From positions 26,561 through 90,560 of the forward strand of contig NZ_LYVO01000024.1 in NCBI RefSeq assembly GCF_001984055.1: 64,000 nucleotides of DNA, in the 5' to 3' direction. A program made the position numbers and the translations under genes. The stretch is from Variovorax sp. KK3. GTDB lineage: Bacteria; Pseudomonadota; Gammaproteobacteria; Burkholderiales; Burkholderiaceae_C. Below the pieces are notes generated by a model that searched no databases, was not told the origin of the DNA, and worked only from the letters and a program-made list of their open reading frames with translations. Positions 59,275-64,000 of this stretch are shown in pieces (position 1 is the stretch's first letter; the number at the start of each line of letters is the position of its first letter).

Positions 59275-61476
59275 TCAGCCCTGTGTCCGGCCCATCGCGG
59301 GATCGCTGACCGAATGCCGTCCGGTCTCGACCCGGCCGGCGAAACGGCGGTACCAGGCCGGGTCGGCGTCGCAGCGCACCTCGAAGTCGTACCACCAGCC
59401 GCTGGCCTCGATGTCCCAGTGCTGCTCCACGTCGTCGCCGCCGCGCACCCGCGCCGTCCACGGCCCGTCGTTGCGGTACGCCAGCGGCTGGATGGTGAAG
59501 ACGCAGGCGCGCTCGCCTTCGTTGCGCAGCCTCAGGTGCAGGTCGCCGCGGCGCACGTGGTAGCCCACGCGGATCTCCGGGTCGGGCGCATTGCCCGCAC
59601 GCAGGCGATTGAGGTCGCCCTTGAAGTGCCGGTGAAAGCCGTTCGGCCCGAGCACCCACAGGTCGTAGCGCCCCGCGTCGTCGGCCATCGCGGCCCAGTC
59701 GTCGTCCAGGCGCTCGTTGGCCTCGACCATGTAGCGCCGCGGCAGCCGGTCGAGGTGCAGCTTGTCGTAGACGTGGAACACCGCACCCTGCTCGCCGCTG
59801 TTGGCGAAGATCAGCTTGAGCTTGCCGTTGCGGACGTTGGCGCGCGCGCTCGCGTGCAGTTCGTAGGGCAGGGCGCGCGACGGCCGCGTGCCGAGCGCCT
59901 GCTGCGGCCGCTGCGCGTTGGCGGGCGGGAGGATCTGCGGCAGCTTCTCCTGCTCGGCGCGCAGCTGGTCGGCCGCCAGCAGCGTCTTGCGGCCGGCCAG
60001 CGCGGGCAGCCGCTCGTTGTTGGGGCGCTCGAAGTTGAAGCAGCTCGTCAGGTCACCGCACACCGCGCGGCGGTAGCGGCTGATGTTGGGTTCCTTCACG
60101 CCGAAGCGCCTTTCGAGGAAGCGAATGATCGAGGTGTGGTCGAACACCTGCGAGTTGACCCAGCCGCCGCGGCTCCATGGCGAAATCACGTACAGCGGCA
60201 CTCGCACGCCGGGGCCGTAGACGCGGCCGTCGGGCTGGGGCTGGCTGGTGGTGCCAGGCGGATTGGGATGCACGAAGCGCTCGTAGGCGATGTCCGCGTC
60301 GCGCAGCGTGGTCTTGCCGGCCGGCGCGCCGCTGGCGTCGAGCGAAGGCGCGGAGGGTGAGGGCACGTGGTCGAAGTAGCCGTCGTTCTCGTCGAAATTC
60401 ACCAGCAGCACCGTCTTGCTCCAGACCTCGGGCACGGCGGTCAACGCGTCGAGCGTTTCCTGGATGTACCAGGCGCCTTGCACGGGGCTCGAAGGGCCGG
60501 GGTGCTCGGAGTAGGTGGCCGGGGCGACCACGAAGGACACCTGCGGCAGCCGGCCGTTCTTGATGTCGTTGCGAAAGGCATCGAGATACGCGTTCACGTC
60601 GCCCAGCGGCCCTGGCATCGTGTTGGCGATGCCCTTGTACAGCGGGTTGCCGGCATCGTCGCTCGCCGGGTCGTATGCCGGCGAAAGCGCATCGTTGCTC
60701 ACCGGCTTGCCCGAGGCCTCGTTGGCCTTGCGGTACTGGCGAAAGCCCGCCAGCGGGTTGTCGCCGAAGTTGTCGGGCATGTTCTGGTAGACCATCCAGC
60801 TCACGCGGGCCTCCTGCAGCCGCTCGGGATAGGTCTTCCAGTCGTAGCCGAGTACGGATGAGTCGATCGAATCCCACTCGTTGTTCACCGTGGCCACGCC
60901 GGCGCCGGTCGGGCCGTTGGTGCCGGCCCACATGAACATGCGATTCGAATTGGTGCCCGTGTGCATCGCGCAGTGGTACGCGTCGCAGAGCGTGAAGGCG
61001 TTGGCCAACGCGAACTGGAAGGGCAGCTCCGCCTCCTTGTAGTAGCCCATCGAGGCCGGCGTCTTGTAGCGCACCCATTGCTCGATGCGGCCGCCATCCC
61101 ATGCGGCCTGGCCGTCGGCCCAGCTGTGCGGCGTGCCGCTCACGCGCTGCGCGTTGCCTTGCGTCGCGTCGAGGTGGTAGGGCAACACCGGCTGGCCGGC
61201 GGCATTGTTCTGCTGCCACACGTTGCGCCCGCCCGGCAGCGGAATGGTGAAGCGGTCGCCGAAGCCGCGCACGCCGCGCAGCGTGCCGAAGTATTGGTCG
61301 AAAGACCGGTTCTCCTGCATCAGGATCACCACGTGCTTCACGTCCTTGATGGTGCCCGTTTCGTGGTGCGCGGGAATGGCCAGCGCCTTGCGGATGCTCG
61401 GCGGAAAGGCCGCCAGCGTGGCGGCAGACAAAGTGGTGGTGGCGCTGTTGCGCAGGAAATCGCGGCGCGAGTTCAT
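59275..61476 (-). CDS. Phosphocholine-specific phospholipase C, Tat-exported
   Basis: The 733-residue protein starts with a twin-arginine signal (MNSRRDFLRNSATTTLSAATLAAF). It has the phosphoesterase domain HVVILMQENRSFDQYFGTLRGVRGFGDR, SRGGWVNSQVFDHTSIIRFLERRFG and VNFDENDGYFDHVPSP, then two C-terminal beta-sandwich repeats typical of PlcN/PlcH. It cleaves phosphocholine lipids outside the inner membrane. A small lipoprotein gene lies 23 bp upstream in the same direction. The start at 61476 was chosen because it opens the Tat motif. Confidence 0.92.
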   Translation of the reverse strand: MNSRRDFLRNSATTTLSAATLAAFPPSIRKALAIPAHHETGTIKDVKHVVILMQENRSFDQYFGTLRGVRGFGDRFTIPLPGGRNVWQQNNAAGQPVLPYHLDATQGNAQRVSGTPHSWADGQAAWDGGRIEQWVRYKTPASMGYYKEAELPFQFALANAFTLCDAYHCAMHTGTNSNRMFMWAGTNGPTGAGVATVNNEWDSIDSSVLGYDWKTYPERLQEARVSWMVYQNMPDNFGDNPLAGFRQYRKANEASGKPVSNDALSPAYDPASDDAGNPLYKGIANTMPGPLGDVNAYLDAFRNDIKNGRLPQVSFVVAPATYSEHPGPSSPVQGAWYIQETLDALTAVPEVWSKTVLLVNFDENDGYFDHVPSPSAPSLDASGAPAGKTTLRDADIAYERFVHPNPPGTTSQPQPDGRVYGPGVRVPLYVISPWSRGGWVNSQVFDHTSIIRFLERRFGVKEPNISRYRRAVCGDLTSCFNFERPNNERLPALAGRKTLLAADQLRAEQEKLPQILPPANAQRPQQALGTRPSRALPYELHASARANVRNGKLKLIFANSGEQGAVFHVYDKLHLDRLPRRYMVEANERLDDDWAAMADDAGRYDLWVLGPNGFHRHFKGDLNRLRAGNAPDPEIRVGYHVRRGDLHLRLRNEGERACVFTIQPLAYRNDGPWTARVRGGDDVEQHWDIEASGWWYDFEVRCDADPAWYRRFAGRVETGRHSVSDPAMGRTQG

Positions 61477-61499
61477 GGGGGTTTCTCCTCGCGTGCGGG

Positions 61500-61733
61500 T
61501 CAAGGGGCGAAGTGCACGTCGGCACTGCTGCCCGACGCGGCCGGCGTGTCCGTGCTCGCGGATGTCTCGGCTTTCTGGCTGGCCGTGGCGCTGGTGCTGG
61601 TCGTGCTGCTGCCGCTGCTCGAAGCGCCGGCGGAGCCGCTGCCTCCGCCGCTTCCGCCGCCGCAGGCGGCAAGGGTGCTGGCCAGGGTGAGCGCGATCGC
61701 GGCGCGCCATGAATGAAGGGCGGGGTGGGGCAT
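61500..61733 (-). CDS. Small Gly/Ser/Thr-rich lipoprotein
   Basis: This 77-residue protein has a signal peptide with lipobox LAAC (MPHPALHSWRAAIALTLASTLAACGGG). The mature part is almost only Gly, Ser, Thr and Ala and has no fold. It precedes the phospholipase gene by 23 bp and probably shares its transcript. Function unknown; an outer-membrane tether or spacer is possible. The 221 bp upstream of it to the next gene show nothing identifiable. Confidence 0.72.
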   Translation of the reverse strand: MPHPALHSWRAAIALTLASTLAACGGGSGGGSGSAGASSSGSSTTSTSATASQKAETSASTDTPAASGSSADVHFAP

Positions 61734-61954
61734 GGAATGAACTCCGTGTTATGTAGTCTTGGAGATGGCTCGCGCGGGAACGAAGAGCTTCGATCGCGCA
61801 AGGCGACGCGGCTTCTTCTTGCGAGCGAAGACTAGGCAGCGGGCATGTCGTTGCCGTGAACATGCGATGACGTTCGTGCGACGGCCGTCCGCTTCACGCC
61901 GGTACGGAGCCGACACCGCAAGGAGGGGCATGTGTCCTCTGGCATGCTGCGCGC

Positions 61955-62290
61955 ATGATGAAGACGTCGACCCTCATCCCCCTGGCATGCGTCCTGGTGG
62001 CCAGTGCCGCCCACGGCGCAGAGAGCTGCGAAGCCTTGCGCGCACAGATCGAGGCCAAGATCGCCGCGGCCGGCGTGTCGCGATTCACTGTCGCCACTGT
62101 GGATGCCGCCGCACCGGCGGCCGGTCAGGTGGTGGGCAGCTGTGAACTCGGCAGCAAGAAGATCGTGTACCAGCGCGAAGGTGGCACGGCACCCGTCGCC
62201 GCCACGCCCCGGCCGCCCGCGCGCGGCGAGCCGATGCTGACCGAGTGCAAGGATGGGAGCGTGTCGATGGGTGGTGAGTGCCGCAGGTAA
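61955..62290 (+). CDS. DUF1161-family periplasmic protein
   Basis: The 111-residue protein has a signal peptide (MMKTSTLIPLACVLVASAAHGA) and the DUF1161 pattern ESCEALRAQIEAKIAAAGVSRFTVATVDA with VVGSCELGSKKIVYQRE, two Cys that could form a disulfide. A Pro/Arg-rich link and a second Cys pair (ECKDGSVSMGGECRR) end it. Function of the family is unknown. The ATG may be 61955 or the adjacent 61958. Confidence 0.85.
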   Translation: MMKTSTLIPLACVLVASAAHGAESCEALRAQIEAKIAAAGVSRFTVATVDAAAPAAGQVVGSCELGSKKIVYQREGGTAPVAATPRPPARGEPMLTECKDGSVSMGGECRR

Positions 62291-62342
62291 GCGGTGGCCG
62301 CCTGCCCGTTGGCGGCCCGAACGATGGCCGCCGCTCGGCTCG

Positions 62343-63044
62343 CTATCGCGGCTGTTGTTCGAGCACCTGCTTCAACGCCGCCAAGTCGGCGCGCACGTGC
62401 GCCACGTCCGCATCGAACTGCTCATCGCTCGCACCCTGCGCCCGCAGCACCACGAAGCTCAGCAGGCTGCCTTTGCCGGAATGCGTGACGCGAAATGCGT
62501 TGTGAAAGCGCGTGCCGTCGGGCAGCGTGACGTCGTGGTCGAGCACGCCGAAGGCATTCGCGGACGCCATCTCGACTTCCACCTCGCCCATGGGCGACTC
62601 GGCGAACCATCGGCCGTTGCGTTGCGCGATGCCCTTGGCCAGGCCCGACGCCCAGAGCGGCAGCTTCTCCATCTGCCGGGCGAAGTCGTAGACCACATCC
62701 GCGGCGACGTCGAGCGTTTGGGTGACGACGGTGGCTTGCCCGTGTGCCGGCGATTGGTCCAAGCCCTCGACACCGACGAGGCGCGCCGAACTGCATTCGT
62801 CGCGGATCGCCTTCAAGCCCTGGTACACGGGGCCGTTGTAGAAGCGCTCCCAGTCCGCCACCGACGGGAACTCGAGGATCACGATGCGGCGCGGCGACCA
62901 GTCGCCTTCGTAGACCTTGTGGGCACCGCCACGCGCGAGGTACCTGGCGCCCGCCGATTCGAGCGCCGGCTTCACCTGGCGCATGAAGTCCTGGTAGCGC
63001 TCGGCGTTTCGGATCTCCACGTCGAAGACGACATAGGCGGGCAT
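62343..63044 (-). CDS. DUF1330-SRPBCC fusion protein
   Basis: The 233-residue protein joins two domains. Residues 1 to about 95 are a DUF1330 ferredoxin-like domain (AYVVFDVEIRNAERYQDFMRQVKPALESAGARYLARGG, WSPRRIVILEFPSVADWERFYNGPVYQGLKAIR). About 100-233 is an SRPBCC lipid/ligand-binding domain (VVTQTLDVAADVVYDFARQMEKLPLWASGLAKGI, DHDVTLPDGTRFHNAFRVTHSGKGSLLSFVVLR). The two usually occur as separate proteins. It is convergent with the DUF1161 gene. ATG at 63044 follows GGAAAG. Confidence 0.82.
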   Translation of the reverse strand: MPAYVVFDVEIRNAERYQDFMRQVKPALESAGARYLARGGAHKVYEGDWSPRRIVILEFPSVADWERFYNGPVYQGLKAIRDECSSARLVGVEGLDQSPAHGQATVVTQTLDVAADVVYDFARQMEKLPLWASGLAKGIAQRNGRWFAESPMGEVEVEMASANAFGVLDHDVTLPDGTRFHNAFRVTHSGKGSLLSFVVLRAQGASDEQFDADVAHVRADLAALKQVLEQQPR

Positions 63045-63158
63045 GGCGGCTTTCCTCTTTGTTTGGGCGCGATGAGAGGACTGTCGACTCAAAAAGTGTC
63101 GGGGTCAATGTCGATGCCTTGATGAAGGCGGCTGCAGCGACCGAGCGGCTTTGGAAGT

Positions 63159-63593
63159 TCAGTCGCCTCTGGTTGTATCTGTGAGAGTGTCTTCGACTCG
63201 TATCTCCTGCGCGAGTACGAGTACCGTCGCACCATAGACCGGCTCAATAACCAGCAGACGCAAAGCACCTAAGCCGATCAAGTCGAGCTTCGCTTTCAAG
63301 GGCTTCCAAACCAGATCGGCTGGGGCGGGCGACTTGCCTCGCATCAAGAAGAACACTCGATCGGCGACCTCGGATGCGTTGGCCTGAATGTTGACCGCGT
63401 CAAAGCAGCGCACTTCCTGAATGATGTTCGAGAGCCTCAGCTCATCTGCCAAGAACTCTTCAACTCCCACCGCGGTGATTTTCTTTTGTGCCTTGTCCCA
63501 GGCGCAAGTCAGTCCGATCTCGACTGTTCTGCCTTGCGCTGAGACGTGGATCGAGTCCAACGTTGATTCGACGAGCACTTCCAGGTCTGTCAT
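63159..63593 (-). CDS. Probable immunity-type protein paired with the toxin fragment
   Basis: The 144-residue soluble protein (MTDLEVLVESTLDSIHVSAQGRTVEIGLTCAWDKAQKKITAVGVEEFLADELRLSNIIQEVRCFD onward) has no family I can name. Its ATG overlaps the stop of the upstream toxin-like gene by 4 bp (ATGA), and its lower-GC composition differs from the neighbours. Both are typical of the immunity partner after a polymorphic toxin. The immunity role is inferred from position. Confidence 0.62.
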   Translation of the reverse strand: MTDLEVLVESTLDSIHVSAQGRTVEIGLTCAWDKAQKKITAVGVEEFLADELRLSNIIQEVRCFDAVNIQANASEVADRVFFLMRGKSPAPADLVWKPLKAKLDLIGLGALRLLVIEPVYGATVLVLAQEIRVEDTLTDTTRGD

Positions 63594-64000
63594 TTGTCTT
63601 CTCCTCGAGGCCAAGGGGAATAGTCACGTCCAGGATGCTCTCTGACCCCACCATCCCAGTCGTGAACATGCGGACGCTCGTACCCCTGATGGGCCTTGTC
63701 GTAGTCTCGGACGGGTCTGCCGTCCACTCCGTATTCTCGCGTGCGGTGATTGCCTTCGATGATGGAGCCCGGGTCGGCTCGGTTGGGAACGTCTTTCGTC
63801 CTTCCGGCGTTCGCCGGGCGACACATCAGTTCGCCGGCAGCGGGCCGCGGCACCTGCGGTGCAGGGGACACCGTTGGCGATGCCGGTCGTGGAGGTAGCG
63901 ATGTGCCTCGGATTCCCGTACCTCCGCCTCCAAGCATTCCGCCCCCGCCGCCCTCGAGAGGAAGAATGTCCAAAGGTCTGCCGGATTGCCGAACCAGACC
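63590..64000 (-). CDS. C-terminal part of a probable polymorphic toxin (runs off right edge)
   Basis: An open frame enters from the right edge with no start in the window and ends at 63590. It holds a Gly-rich stretch (LEGGGGGMLGGGG), a Pro-rich linker and then a compact C-terminal segment NHRTREYGVDGRPVRDYDKAHQGYERPHVHDWDGG with RDYSPWPRGEDK. The last is like the ends of polymorphic toxins delivered by Rhs, CDI or type VI systems. At least 136 codons are present. The following gene overlaps it by 4 bp and would be its immunity gene. The His/Asp-rich end could be a nuclease active site, but this is a guess. Confidence 0.6.
   Translation of the reverse strand, partial: GLVRQSGRPLDILPLEGGGGGMLGGGGTGIRGTSLPPRPASPTVSPAPQVPRPAAGELMCRPANAGRTKDVPNRADPGSIIEGNHRTREYGVDGRPVRDYDKAHQGYERPHVHDWDGGVREHPGRDYSPWPRGEDK

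Overview
The window is high-GC DNA whose gene content, codon use and small intergenic hairpins fit a member of the Burkholderiales, most likely Comamonadaceae such as Variovorax. That is judged from protein character only; there is no rRNA or other marker here. I saw no rRNA, tRNA, CRISPR array, insertion sequence or phage gene.

Layout, left to right. (1) 1-81 is the first 27 codons of phosphatidylserine decarboxylase, reading leftward off the window. (2) 290-10613 is an oxidative hexuronate cluster. A leftward operon holds uronate dehydrogenase, an SMP-30 lactonase, a TRAP transporter (dctPQM) and a second lactonase-type propeller. A divergent GntR/FCD regulator is followed by a Bug binding protein, KdgD and 2-oxoglutarate semialdehyde dehydrogenase. 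A 23-bp sequence is shared, in opposite orientation, by the two promoters. The aldarate dehydratase is not in the window. (3) 10790-18344 holds tauABC-like sulfonate ABC import genes, a GST, and an MFS/GMC/IclR trio laid out like the isethionate genes iseU-iseJ-iseR. (4) 18483-20653 is a four-gene Ras-like GTPase/Roadblock module. (5) 20676-25979 holds VOC and FAH hydrolase genes with a divergent LysR regulator, then a regulator/propeller/DUF899 trio. (6) 26004-29542 holds a TAXI binding protein and two unrecognised genes. (7) 30974-35814 is a sulfoacetate-type operon (sauR, Bug protein, sauS, sauT). (8) 37160-40721 holds cytochrome b561, a two-component system and a DxD glycosyltransferase-like gene. 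(9) 43410-46134 is a CobT/CobS-like pair. (10) 46265-55874 holds an IclR regulator, xsc, pta, a LysR regulator and a SoeABC-type sulfite dehydrogenase. (11) 57386-64000 holds a P450, a Tat-exported phospholipase C with a lipoprotein, small genes, and a probable toxin/immunity pair cut by the right edge.

Several separate units converge on C2-sulfonate catabolism. TauABC (taurine-type sulfonates), IseUJ (isethionate) and SauST (sulfoacetate) would all feed sulfoacetaldehyde. Xsc would split it to sulfite and acetyl phosphate, Pta would make acetyl-CoA, and SoeABC would oxidise sulfite to sulfate. Similar 17-bp inverted-repeat sites lie at the ise and xsc promoters and upstream of the FAH gene.

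Five lower-GC genes of unknown function interrupt this metabolic DNA. Three of them (36011-37123, 40832-41956, 42006-43130) appear to be members of one undescribed family. They share an LPS motif near the N-terminus and a C-terminal WR..C motif; two of the three also carry a basic nuclear-localisation-like stretch. The other two (29632-30852, 55912-57186) look like leucine-rich-repeat proteins. Secreted effectors are a reasonable but unproven reading. The effector family and the GTPase/Roadblock module are the best candidates here for something undescribed.
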